This document shows, piece after piece, positions 21,453-31,996 of a stretch of 64,000 nucleotides of DNA (position 1 is its first letter; the number at the start of each line of letters is the position of its first letter). A program made the position numbers and the translations under genes. The notes under the pieces were generated by a model. That model had not been told where the DNA came from, searched no databases, and worked only from the letters and a program-made list of their open reading frames with translations. The DNA is from Aurantiochytrium sp. KH105. Lineage: Eukaryota > Sar > Bigyra > Thraustochytrida > Thraustochytriidae. The stretch covers positions 369,524-433,523 of the forward strand of contig BGKB01000030.1 of the NCBI GenBank assembly GCA_003116975.1, given 5' to 3'.

Positions 21453-22871
21453 CTCGGCAGAGTCTTCGGCAAAAGAGTGTCTTCGGTCGTCATCAAAGCC
21501 AATGGGCACGTATTGCTGAGATTCTTGCAGGTGGTGCCGCTGGTCCTGCGAATGCGATCGCGCATGGTAATACTGTGGCTGCGGTTGCGACATTGCAAAG
21601 TGAGGTGACCCCTGTTGCTGTTGCTGCAGTTGCTGCTGTTGAGCTTGCATAAATCGCAAGTGAGCTTGAGCTTGCATGTGGGCCTGCATGTGGGCCTGCG
21701 CCTGTGCCTGCGCCTGAGCGAGCGCAAAAGCGGCGTCCGCACCTTGAAAGGAGTGACTCAGGGCAGGAGGACTCCCAGCCCAAAATCCATGCTGAGTTAC
21801 CGCTTGTTGATGAGGCGAGGGCATCCCATTCACAAGAAACGGTGGCGCCGGGTACCAGCGGTACGAAAGGTTGGACGGATACGAAGAGTGACGAGGATCC
21901 ACCATGCTCTGCGAACGATGACGTTGTCCGAGCGCCATGGGTGTGCCGTTGCCACTCTTTTCATTGGCAGCGCTCACGTTCTGCAGCGAGGCCGCAGATG
22001 CGAGTGGTGCATTGTTCGGGACAAATTGGGATTGCGGAAGGCTTTGCGCGTATACACTGGCGGTTCGACTTGAAACACTTTGCCCGATCGATGCATTCGG
22101 CGGCAGAACCGGCATCCCTCCCGGTCCCGAAACTTGCCGCATATCGACGCCCAGGTAACCTCCAGAAGCCATGGCATCCCACGAGGCTTGATGCGAAGAA
22201 GGATACGGATGGCACGGGCGACTTAACGGCGAGATCATCGAGTAAGGCGAGCGCGGCGTCAAACTTGCATCGGAATCGACGCGTGGACGGTTCGAAGAAT
22301 CGAGTCCTCGTGTGCTGATGCTCGGTACGCTCGATCGTCCAAAGTTCGAAACCATGGGGGAACCGTGCGGAGGCATGTACTGTCCAGAACTCGAATACGA
22401 TAGATACTGCGCGTGATGCCGAGGGGTCCGCACGCTCTCCGCGTGGCGCCCCGGCGTGCGGGGCTTTGCCCCGATACCACCCCCCTTTGCCGTGGTCCCC
22501 ACGCTCGCTTGGTAGTCCTGCGTCGTGGCCGAAGAAGGAGAGAACTCCACTGTGCTGTTGTCCCGTGAATCAAAGGAGCCAATATCGGGAACATCTGCAG
22601 GCCTCCGGTGGTCGGCATCCTTGGCTTGACCCTCTGTGTCCGATTCGCTCGCACCGTACGATCCCATCGAGGAGACTTTCAATGGGGCGGCGGCCGAATT
22701 TACCGAGGCCATGGACGGGCTCTGCTCTGTGTGTCGAGATGGCATGGCGAGGTTACGGCCTACATCGTCTTCGGTACCCTTTCGCGGTGAGCGAATGGCC
22801 TCCTGATGAAGCGCTGCAGCTTCGCCCTTTTCCAACATTGATGATGGAGCGCCAGCTGTTGGAGCTGCAGT

Positions 22872-22904
<33 letters not shown>

Positions 22905-24827
22905 GATTGCCGCCGTCGACGCGGCGCCGCTCGTGGAAGCTGCCATCGGGGACGAGCAAGATGACGCTTTGGCAAACGACGGCGGCGCAGTCTTTGATGA
23001 TGCCGCATTTACCACAGACACGCTCGGAGCCTCGTACGCGCTCTGCTGCCGGATGTTACGCACAAAGGGATGCCCGCGCGCCTGGACCGCAGTCCAGCGC
23101 TCCGTGGGATCGAGCTGCAAGAGCCCACGCAAGAAATCCAAAAAGGATTCACGCGTACGTGTGCGACGCGACTCCTTTGTTGTCGGTAAAGGTTCCTTTC
23201 CATCCCATGGCTTGAGCACCTGGGCAAGCCGCTCGCTACGCCCCGGACGAGAAGGATCGTCGGCGTCAGCGCGCGTCGCACACTTGTGCACGATATCCTC
23301 GAGCAAAATCTGGCGCACATAGCGCTTCGTACGCTCCACCTTTTCAAGACGCTGTTCGAGCGCCCAAACTTTTGCGGACTTGAGTCGCCAGCTGCGCGCG
23401 CCGCCACGTTCCGCATATCGTGTGTAGAACTTGCGCGTCTCCTTTGCGCGATCGAGCAAGTGCGTGGGCATCTCTCCAACAGTTTCCTGAATGCGGCAGA
23501 GTTGGTTGTGCTCCGAAACACCAGGGAAAATAGGAAGTCCAATGTACAGCTCTGCAGCAACGCAACCCAACGACCACATGTCGATCGCAGGCCCGTACGG
23601 CATGCCCACCAGCACCTCGGGCGCGCGATAAAAACGCGACTGAATGTATGTGTACACGGTCTGGTTGGAAAAGCATGAAGATCCAAAGTCGATGAGCTTT
23701 ACGCGCGCGCGTCCAACGCTCTCAATGAGAATGTTCTCCGGCTTGAGGTCGCAGTGCACCACATCCACTCGAGCCAGGACTTGCAAGGCGTCCAGGATCT
23801 GATGCACGCAGGAGCGGATGAACCCCATGGGGAGTCCGCGGAATTTGTTCAGTTTGATGAGGTCATACAAGTTCATTGACAGCATCTCAAACACGAGGCA
23901 GAGATGGTTCTTGCACTCAAAGGATTCGACGAGCTCCACGATGCGACGCCGTCCGCTGCCTCGCAAGGCGCGCTCCTCTGCGTTGAGCAAGCGGAGAATT
24001 TTCGTTTCCACCAGTGCCTGGTTGTGATAGGCCGTCTTGTTTTTAATGACCTTGACCGCGGCGTATCCGCCTTCGCGAAGGGGTCCGCTTGTATCATACG
24101 AGTCATCCGCGCCATGTAAATCGTCATCGCCGTCCTCGTCGTCGACTCCGCGGCACCTGCCTTGTTCATCAGGCGACGGGGACTTTGACTCTGCAGCGTT
24201 GCCCGGTGCCTGGTTTTCGTCCATGACAGCGGGATTCTCCTCTTCGCGACAGCGGTCATCGTCTTCCATCATCATCATCATCATCGAGGTCGTCGGGGTC
24301 GAGGGCGATCCGTCATCGTTGGCAAGTTTCGCCACCTTGGAGGGAGCCGCGCCTTCTCGCGGCGACGGGTTTCTCGAGTTGCTCGTGGCGGGGTTTTCCC
24401 CTGCGCGGCTTGAATTATGGCCCGCTGGGTCCACCGATTTTAGGCCCTGCACGCGGCATTTGGCAACCTGACCAAACGAACCCTGGCCCAGCATGTCCGC
24501 CACAGTGTATCTGCATCCGGAGGACGAGCTTTTGAGGACATCGTTCACGATGAGGATGAGATCATTGGCTTCATTGTCGAGCCCATTATTCTTTTTCCCT
24601 TTGCAGTCCTTGGTAAGCGCCCGGCGCGGGTTCAAGCTCTTCATGTACTTGAAATCCGTCGAGCACTGCTGGTAGCTCTGCGCCAGCGCCACGGTCGCCT
24701 TGCGCACGACGGCGTCTTCGCGATGACCCGCTTGCACTTGCACTTGCCCTTGCCCTTGCATGTGGCCGTGCCCAGCAGGGAGACGGCCCTCCCCCGATTG
24801 CATGGGCTGCGCCGACGGCGGCGCCAT
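21207..24827 (-). CDS. YAK1: Yak1-type DYRK protein kinase
   Basis: About 1206 residues from the ATG at 24827. A Yak1-specific N-terminal box (PRRALTKDCKGKKNNGLDNEANDLILIVNDVL) precedes the kinase at about residues 104-592. Motifs are GQGSFGQV, AVKVIKN, HCDLKPENIL, DFGSS and the DYRK activation loop YTYIQSRFYRAPEVL, whose second Tyr is autophosphorylated in this family. An acidic, Met- and Ser-rich insert of about 125 residues splits the N-lobe between GQVAKCRVQ and YAAVKV (about 126-252). The C-terminal half is disordered, Ser/Pro-rich, with Ala-Gln/Met-Gln repeats and poly-Q near 1060-1075. Yak1 kinases restrain growth under stress downstream of PKA/TOR. The frame stays open upstream through an ambiguous base at 25058, so a longer N-terminus is possible. 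Confidence 0.9.
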
Positions 24828-25193
24828 GGCGCTCCTCTGTTGTGCGTCCTGCTGTGCCTCCTGCGCCCTGTGCACCTGCGCCTTGTGCACTGCCGCCGCG
24901 GGGCTCACGTCGGCGGCGTGCACTTGGTCGTCCTCCCAGCGGCCGCCGAGGGCGCGGGCGCCCACCTGGCGGGCGGCCTCCTGCGCGACGCGCTGCTGCG
25001 CGACGGCCAGCGCCGTGCGCCCGCCCGCGCCGCCCGCGCCGCCCGCGCGCGCGGCCGNGAAAGAAAGAAAGAAAGAAAGAAACTCGATTTGAACTCGCGC
25101 GAACTTGAGCTTGAACTAGAACTTGAAATTGCAATTGAACTCGAGCTCGCTCGACTCGAACTGGCGCTGGCTGCATGTTCGACTTGCGCCGTG

Positions 25194-25225
<32 letters not shown>

Positions 25226-25706
25226 CCCGGGTTGGTTTCTTCATTCTCGTCAGAGAATCGGGCGCCTTGGCGCGGCGGTTCCTGGCTGGTGTAGAGAGAG
25301 AAGAGCTCTTGCGCGCGCGTTTGGTTGACTTGCGCGTGAGTTTGCTCGACTTGCAGCCTGGGGGCTTTCTCTGGCGCCGCTCGCTTGCTCTCGAGCTCTG
25401 GTCCGGGCTGGCCCCTGCTACGGTTTGCGGTGGCGGGGCCCTAGGGCGCCTCCGGCGGGAAGCTCTTTCCTTGCCTTTGCTTTGCTTTGCTTTGCTCTTC
25501 AAGTCGAGTTCTTCGGAGTTCTCCCTCCGTCTGCAGAGCGCGGGGAGGCACGCGTCGGCCGTTTCGGGCCCGCGCCTCGCGAGCGCTAGACCGGGGCTTG
25601 CGGCTCGCCCGAGGCCCAAGGGTCGGTCGCCCGCGCGGCTGAGGAGCCGGCACGGGCCCAGGGCGGAGGCGGCGGCGGCGGTGTCGGCACATTAGTAGTC
25701 GTAGTA

Positions 25707-25801
<95 letters not shown>

Positions 25802-26540
25802 TCCTTTCGATTCCTATTCTCTCCTTTTCTCTCCTTTTCTTTCATTCGATCTCTGCGAGTCTCCCTCTGTCTCTCTGTGGGTTAGTTACTTTTCTCGCCG
25901 GGCGCACTTGGAAGGGGCCCTTGCGTGCGTGCGTGCGTGCGTGCGGATGTGCGCGTGCGTGCGCGTGTGGCCCGTGCGTGCGTCAGGAGCAACAAGGCTG
26001 CGACACGAGGTGAGGCCGCAGAGCAAGACACCTGAGCAAGCAAGCAAGCGAACCAAGCAACCTGAACAAGCGAGGGATCGAGTAATCACTGAGAAGAAAG
26101 AACTTGAAAGTAGCCAACCACATCGCATGTAAGCAACATGAAACAAAACAATCAAGTAGAATCAGAACAAAGCAGCCGAGCAACCAAGCGAGAAAACTAG
26201 CAAGCAAGTTAGACTGATCATTCGTGGCCAGATAAGATAGACCTGTCGCAAGCACCAAAGCAAGTCTTGAACATGTGCTCGGATAACATGGGACTAACTC
26301 CAGCGAAAGCTGCGAGGACCAAAGGAAATAAAACCTGGGCTCAAGCGGTCTTGAATTTGGATCATTTACAAGTAATAAATTATGCAACACGAGCAAACAC
26401 GAGTTTGATTTCTGAGCGAGTACAACCGTGTCATGACGAAGACTGCGATTGGAGTGTCTTGATTTTGGATCATTTATACAAGTAATAAATTATGCAACAC
26501 GAGCGAACACGAGTCTGATTTCTGAGCGAGTACAACCGTG
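24828..26540. other. Repeat-rich intergenic region upstream of Yak1-like gene
   Basis: 1.7 kb containing an unresolved base (N at 25058) beside a GAAA tract, a GCCT-type tract near 25196-25228, a (CTTT)n tract of about 100 bases at 25707-25807, a GTGC-type tract near 25922-25945 and a 110-bp tandem duplication at 26350-26567. No protein gene is supported. Confidence 0.6.
25707..25807. repeat. (CTTT)n microsatellite, about 25 units
   Basis: Almost perfect tetranucleotide array; on the sense strand of the Yak1-like gene it reads GAAA. A shorter GAAA tract lies directly beside the ambiguous base at 25058. Confidence 0.95.
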
Positions 26541-26567
26541 TCATGACGAGGACTGCGATTGGAGTTG
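26350..26567. repeat. 110-bp tandem duplication over the 3' end of the SNAPIN-like gene
   Basis: Two adjacent copies, about 26350-26457 and 26458-26567, differ at only a few positions. Both contain AAGTAATAAATTATGCAACACGAG and CCGTGTCATGACGA. The right-hand copy includes the last codons and stop of the SNAPIN-like gene, so the left-hand copy is a duplicated end of gene plus 3' flank. Confidence 0.85.
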
Positions 26568-27067
26568 TACCGTCACAGAGAGGAGACGGCGTTGTACAAT
26601 GCGAAGCCGGTCGTTCAAGCTGGCGAGACGCGTCCGTGTCTCTCTCAACTTTTCTGCGCGAGCCTCGAGACTCGGCGCGAGCGGCGAGTCTTCCGAAGCA
26701 AAGCCCTGCAACATTCGATCTACCTCACGGATCTTGGCAAGCAAAGCCTCCTGGCTAGCCGCAACTGCATACGCTTGCTTGTCACATGCCTCGACCATCG
26801 GAAGAAATTGCTTCACCATGCCCTGCGCAAGTCAATCCTTTTCGTCAATTTCAGAATGCAAGCCGCGAGTGTTTGCCAATTCTCACCTACCGTCACAAAA
26901 TCGTGCTCTAGCTCGCCTGCTTTTCGCGCGGTCGCCTCCTGAGAAGCTTCTGCATCGCTGTCAACGTTCTTTGTCGAGACGCTTTCGCTTTTATGAGCCT
27001 CTACCTCTTCGTCGCTGCGACGAGTCTCGTTATCATCGACACTCTTGCTAGTGCTCTCAGATTCCAT
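26541..27067 (-). CDS. SNAPIN-like (BLOC-1/BORC subunit) coiled-coil protein, two exons
   Basis: Exon 1 is 26891-27067 and exon 2 is 26541-26822, with a 68-base intron (GTAGGT donor, TTGCGCAG acceptor, phase 0). The product has 152 residues. Residues 1-55 are acidic and Ser/Thr-rich. Residues 60-150 are helical: FLPMVEACDKQAYAVAASQEALLAKI aligns by eye with the SNAPIN segment FLKPAVQQLDSHVHAVRESQ, and KLRETRTRLASLNDRLRIVQRRLLSV with its second helix. SNAPIN serves BLOC-1 and BORC in lysosome and endosome biogenesis. The stop codon lies in the right-hand copy of a 110-bp tandem duplication. The gene is divergent from SMC2. The family assignment is by pattern only. Confidence 0.7.
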
Positions 27068-28008
27068 CGTCGTAAGCTAGCTGACGGGTCTGCCTCGCAA
27101 GCTGTCTGCCTACGCGTCTCCGCGCCTCCGCGTCTGCACGCACGCAAGCAAGCAAGCACGGTAGCAGCCAAGCCGAATCTTTCTGCTTGAGCTGACTTTT
27201 CGCACAGATCAAGAGTTTACGCTGCGGCGCCACAAAAGACTCCTGCTCTCCTTCCCCTGGACGCGCTTGGCGTCGCAGCGCCCGTCGCGCGCCAGCCGCG
27301 CCTTTGGCACTGCTGTCGCTGCTGCTGCTGCTGCTGCTCTTGTCTCGATTGGATTTGCCTTAAAAGTTGAAGTTCTCTCTTTTCTTTCTATTTGCGTCGA
27401 TAAAATGACGTGCGAGGCAAGGCAATCTAGCCGAAAATTCGCGATCGTAGTAGCAACGCGGATGCAGCATCGTTGCGCTGCGCAGAGGGACACCGCGATC
27501 GCTCGCTCGTTGCTGGAATCTTAGCAGCAGTAGCAGCACAACAGTATGATAGCAGCAGCACCGGGTCCTTCGTCAGTCAGACCCGGTCCATCGGGTAAAT
27601 CGGTAAATCTTGTAAGACAGGGCCCTAGGTGGGCAGGACTGGAATTGAGGAATCTCCGGAATCCTCCGAGCCTTGCACAAGCAGGCAAGAGGTCTCCAGT
27701 GGGATCGCGATGCAACCGCCAGAATTTTGGGAGCTGCCGCAGCAGAGCTAGAACAGCAACGACCGCGGACTCGGGCGGCGTGCGCGGGGCGGACGAGCGG
27801 CCGAGGCAATCGCAGTGCGCAGTGCGCGCACATCGTCAAACAGCTCGGCCAACCCGAGCGAGTATACAACCTTCGAGCCCTTCGAGGTCGCACGGGACGT
27901 TCGAGCAGCAATCTATCTCAGGTCTTGGACCGCGGCAAACCGCCGCTATAGACCAAGCAAACCGTCGCGTAACACCACCACTACGAACACGACAAGGATA
28001 CAAGGAAG
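27068..28008. other. Divergent promoter region: SNAPIN-like / SMC2
   Basis: 941 bases between outward-reading starts. Open frames here are short or lack domains (27546-28079 plus runs through the SMC2 ATG in another frame). It probably holds both leaders. Confidence 0.5.
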
Positions 28009-31000
28009 ATGTTCATCAAGGAGATCATCGTCGATGGGTTCAAGTCGTACGCAAATCGCACCGTTGTGCCGGACTTTGATCCACAGTTCAATGCCATCAC
28101 CGGTCTGAACGGCAGCGGCAAGTCAAACATTTTGGACTCCATTTGCTTCGTGCTTGGCATCACCCAACTGAGCCAGGTCCGCGTTGCAAACCTTCAGGGC
28201 CTTGTCTACAAGCAGGGCCAATCTGGTGTCACCAAAGCAAGTGTCTCCATCGTCTTCAACAATGCCGACCGAGAGCGCGCCCCCGTCGGGTACGAGAACG
28301 ACAACGAAATCACGGTCACCCGTCAGGTTGTCATCGGAGGCCGCAACAAATATCTCATCAACGGTCGCAGCGTGCAGGCCAAAGAAGTCCAGAACCTCTT
28401 TCATTCCGTGCAGTTGAATGTCAACAATCCACATTTTCTCATCATGCAAGGACGCATCACAAAGGTTCTCAACATGAAACCGCCCGAAATCCTCGGCATG
28501 ATTGAGGAGGCTGTCGGAACGCGCATGTACGAGTCCAAGAAAGCAGATGCACAACGGAAAATGGAGCAAAAGCAGACCAAAGTCGACGAGATTGAAACCC
28601 TCCTTGCAGAGGAAATCACTCCCAAGCTCGACAAGCTTCGTAACGAAAAGCAGTCGTACCTGAAATGGGCCAGTCAAAACACTGAAATCGAGCGTCTGCA
28701 GCGCTTCTGCGTTGCCCATCGCTACTACGAGTGTGTTAAACTCGTCACGGACGCCGATGCGCACGAGAGCACACTCGCGAACCAGATTCAGGCGCTCGAG
28801 ACCGAAATGAACGATATGCGGGCCACTCTCGAGGACATGCGCGAGAGCGAGGCCGCAATCGGAGGTGAGGCTGTAAAGAAGCTTGAGAAGCGCGTCGAAA
28901 AGCTCGCAGCTCGTGAAGACGAGGCTTCCAAGGTCCTTGTCAAGGGCACCTCGCGTTTCGAGAATGTCAAAGCCAAGCAGGCCAAGCTCCAGGCTAAGCA
29001 GCAGTCCATGATCGACCAGCAAGCTGCCTTTGCTGACCTGCGCGTCGCGGCGCACACTCGCATTGACCAGGCCAAGATCGCGCTCGAAGCCGAGGCGGCC
29101 AACTATGCTGCCGCCAAACGGACTCTCAGCAATGCGCAGCTCGCCCTGCAGGCCGCCAACGCAGGCCTCGACAACAGCGCCGCCGATGGCGAAGATGGCG
29201 ACGCCCAGCAACTCACCATGGAAGAAAAGCTCGTCGGTCTGCGAAGCGCCGCCGAGGCCGCCGCAACAGAGGTTACGCAGCAAAAGATGAAGCTGGATCA
29301 CGCCAAGAAAGACCTCAAGGCCGTCGCTGCCCAGGTGAAGAAGGCAAAGTCTGCCAATACCAAGTCCCAGAACGAGCTCGAAAAGTACACGCGTGCCGTC
29401 GCGGCTCTCGAGGCAGAGGTATCCGCCATCGACTACAACCCTGAAGCCGCCGCGGACCTCGAGGCCGGTCTCGAGGCCAAGGCCAGTGAACTCGTCGAGG
29501 CCAAGGACAAGGCGGAACAGCTCGCAGCCCAGCTCACGGCCTTTGACTTTGAGTACGCCGACCCTTCGGCGGACTTTGACCGCTCCAAGGTAAAGGGCAC
29601 TGTGGCTAGCCTCATTGATGTCCCGAACAAGTCGCATGCCCCGGCTCTTGAGGTCGTCGCGGGAGGAAAGCTCTTCCAGGTCGTCGTGGACGCGGTGGAT
29701 ACCGGCAAGGCCCTTCTCGACAAGGGCAAGCTTAAGCGTCGCGTCACCATCATTCCCCTCGACAAGGTTGCCTCCAAACCAATCGCGGAGTCCAAGCTCC
29801 AGGCCGCAGGCGAGATTGCTGCCGAGCGCAACGGTACTGCACAAAGCGCTCTGTCTCTGGTTGGCTTCGATGACGAGGTTGCGCGCGCCATGGAATACGT
29901 CTTCGGCACCACCTTGGTGTGCGACTCCCTTACCACGGCGCGGTCAGTCACCTTCGACAAGCGAGTCAGTGTCAAGAGCGTGACGCTCGACGGCGATGCC
30001 TTTGATCCCCAGGGTACCCTCTCGGGCGGATCACGCTCTACTCGCGGCTCTGCGCTTGCCCAACTCCAACGCTTGCGCGAGTTTCGCGCTCAGGTGGCTA
30101 GTGCAGAAAAGGAAATCGCAGATGGCAAGCGTAAACTCGCTGGTTGGACCGCCTCTGCCAAGGCATACGCCAAGGCATCCTCAAAGCTCGACCTCGCCCG
30201 CCACGAACTCGGCCTCGTCAAGGAGCGCATTGGGTCAACCCCGTTTGCACAGCTCTTGCAAAAGCAAGAGGGCCTCGAGACGACTCTCTCAACCCTCACG
30301 GAAGGCATTGCAGCCACAGGCGAACGTCGGGAAAAGGCGCTCGCCGATGCCGCAGCCATGGAGGAGGAAATGAAAGACATGGAGGCCGCGCGCAGCAATC
30401 TCATCACAAAGGCGCAAAACGCTCTGCAGCAAGCCAAAGATCAGTTTTCCGCCGCAGAGGGGCAGTACCAAAAGGCACAAGGCGCCGCTGATAGCGCCGA
30501 GCTCGCCCTCGAGGATCTTGACAAGGAGGAAGCCTCCATGGAGGAATCTCTTCTTGCCTCACAGACGCAGACCTCCGATGGGCAGGAGGAGCTCGATGCT
30601 CTCGAGGCCGACGTCAATCAGCTCAAGGAGGCCCATCAAGAAGCCCTCGCGGCGCTCGAGGCGTGCCGCGCAGAACTCGATGCCTGCCGCGCAGAACTTG
30701 GAAAGATCGCCAAGTCCCGGGCTAAGATCGAGGACCGCATGCAGGCCTGCGAGCTCAAGACCAAGGAGCTCGAGAGCGACAAGAAGCGCATTGACGTCAA
30801 CTCGCGCGATGCGGCTCGCGAAGGGAAACATCTCAGGGCCAAAAACCCCTGGATCGCTTCGGAGGAGCAATTCTTCGGCAAGCCGCACACCGACTACGAC
30901 TTTGCGGCTCGCAATCCGTCGCAGGCGAAGAAACGTCTAGCCGAGCTCGACGCTGCGCAAAACAAAATGTCGCGCAACGTCAACAAAAAAGTCATGGGTA

Positions 31001-31674
31001 TGATTGACAAGGCTGAGCAAGAGTACGAGGATCTCAATCGCAAACGCACCATCATTGAGAAGGACCGCAAGACCATCGAGCGTGTCATCAAGGACCTTGA
31101 CACCAAGGCTGAGCAGGCTCTGCAAACCTCTTGGGAAAAGGTCAATGCCGACTTTGGATCGATCTTCTCGACCCTCTTGCCAGGCACCCAAGCCAAGCTC
31201 GAGCCCCCAGAGGGCGGCACGATCCGCGATGGCCTGGAAGTGCGCGTGGCCTTTGGCGAGACATGGAAAAAGTCGCTCACCGAGCTCAGTGGTGGCCAGC
31301 GCTCCCTGCTCGCGCTTTCGCTCATCCTCGCGCTCCTGCTCTTCAAGCCGGCCCCCATGTACATTCTCGATGAGGTCGATGCCGCGCTCGATCTTTCGCA
31401 CACTCAGAACATTGGCCAGATGTTGCGCACGCACTTTGCCCATTCCCAGTTCATCGTTGTTTCTCTCAAGGAGGGCATGTTCAACAATGCCAACGTGATC
31501 TTTCGCACAAAGTTCGTGGATGGCGTCTCCACCGTCACACGTACCTCCAACAAGGACCACATTAAGCGTCTCAAGTATGAGGAAAAGACCGCTGCTGCAA
31601 ACAAGCGCGCTGACAAGCTCGAAAAGTCCAAGAAGCGTTCTCGAGCCGATCAAAACATTGCCGTCAACCAGTAG
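28009..31674 (+). CDS. SMC2: SMC2 condensin ATPase subunit
   Basis: A full-length, intronless 1221-residue SMC protein. It begins MFIKEIIVDGFKSYANRT, the usual SMC2 start, with Walker A GLNGSGKSN at about residues 32-40 and the SMC2-typical LSQVRVANLQGLVYKQGQ next. Long coiled coils flank a hinge at about 520-690 (KGTVASLIDV to the GGSRSTRG region). The C-terminal head carries the ABC signature LSGGQRSLLAL (about 1093), Walker B YILDEVDAALD (about 1118) and a conserved end with FRTKFVDGVSTV. SMC2 pairs with SMC4 in condensin to compact mitotic chromosomes. The final 40 residues are Lys-rich. The start is the first ATG, 12 residues before GFKSYA as in homologues. Confidence 0.97.
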   Translation: MFIKEIIVDGFKSYANRTVVPDFDPQFNAITGLNGSGKSNILDSICFVLGITQLSQVRVANLQGLVYKQGQSGVTKASVSIVFNNADRERAPVGYENDNEITVTRQVVIGGRNKYLINGRSVQAKEVQNLFHSVQLNVNNPHFLIMQGRITKVLNMKPPEILGMIEEAVGTRMYESKKADAQRKMEQKQTKVDEIETLLAEEITPKLDKLRNEKQSYLKWASQNTEIERLQRFCVAHRYYECVKLVTDADAHESTLANQIQALETEMNDMRATLEDMRESEAAIGGEAVKKLEKRVEKLAAREDEASKVLVKGTSRFENVKAKQAKLQAKQQSMIDQQAAFADLRVAAHTRIDQAKIALEAEAANYAAAKRTLSNAQLALQAANAGLDNSAADGEDGDAQQLTMEEKLVGLRSAAEAAATEVTQQKMKLDHAKKDLKAVAAQVKKAKSANTKSQNELEKYTRAVAALEAEVSAIDYNPEAAADLEAGLEAKASELVEAKDKAEQLAAQLTAFDFEYADPSADFDRSKVKGTVASLIDVPNKSHAPALEVVAGGKLFQVVVDAVDTGKALLDKGKLKRRVTIIPLDKVASKPIAESKLQAAGEIAAERNGTAQSALSLVGFDDEVARAMEYVFGTTLVCDSLTTARSVTFDKRVSVKSVTLDGDAFDPQGTLSGGSRSTRGSALAQLQRLREFRAQVASAEKEIADGKRKLAGWTASAKAYAKASSKLDLARHELGLVKERIGSTPFAQLLQKQEGLETTLSTLTEGIAATGERREKALADAAAMEEEMKDMEAARSNLITKAQNALQQAKDQFSAAEGQYQKAQGAADSAELALEDLDKEEASMEESLLASQTQTSDGQEELDALEADVNQLKEAHQEALAALEACRAELDACRAELGKIAKSRAKIEDRMQACELKTKELESDKKRIDVNSRDAAREGKHLRAKNPWIASEEQFFGKPHTDYDFAARNPSQAKKRLAELDAAQNKMSRNVNKKVMGMIDKAEQEYEDLNRKRTIIEKDRKTIERVIKDLDTKAEQALQTSWEKVNADFGSIFSTLLPGTQAKLEPPEGGTIRDGLEVRVAFGETWKKSLTELSGGQRSLLALSLILALLLFKPAPMYILDEVDAALDLSHTQNIGQMLRTHFAHSQFIVVSLKEGMFNNANVIFRTKFVDGVSTVTRTSNKDHIKRLKYEEKTAAANKRADKLEKSKKRSRADQNIAVNQ

Positions 31675-31996
31675 AGAGCGGCAGCAGCGAGAGAGCAAGG
31701 GAGAATCTTCACATCCGCCGCCGCCGCAAAGAGTCCACTACTGTGCTCTATGCAGAGCGTCATGATTTGCATTGCCCCTGAAGTGAACCTCGATTTTGAC
31801 GTTTCTTTTTTCTTTCCTCTTCTCTTCTCTTCTTTCTTCTACTTGTATCTTCTTTCGGGAGAAAGGAATGCTTTGAAGTTCCTCGTCCGTGCCTCGAGCG
31901 CGAATGCCATAGAAGTATTTCGAAACAATTGAAAAAAGTCTTACTGGTATTCGTTTCTTCTACCTGATCAGAACCTCGAGGAGCGGAGCATGCTGA
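31675..31996. other. Convergent intergenic region: SMC2 / orphan gene
   Basis: 322 bases with a long pyrimidine-rich stretch (about 31800-31860) and AT-rich sequence after it. It holds both 3' flanks and no other feature I can support. Confidence 0.5.

Noticed and set aside
24064-24452. Retained intron explanation for the Yak1-like kinase insert
   Set aside because: In frame over about 125 codons with no stop, and the edges lack the donor types used by the other introns here; kept as a protein insert pending cDNA.
28123-29844. 573-codon open frame on the minus strand opposite SMC2
   Set aside because: Antisense shadow of a verified coding region with no motif of its own.
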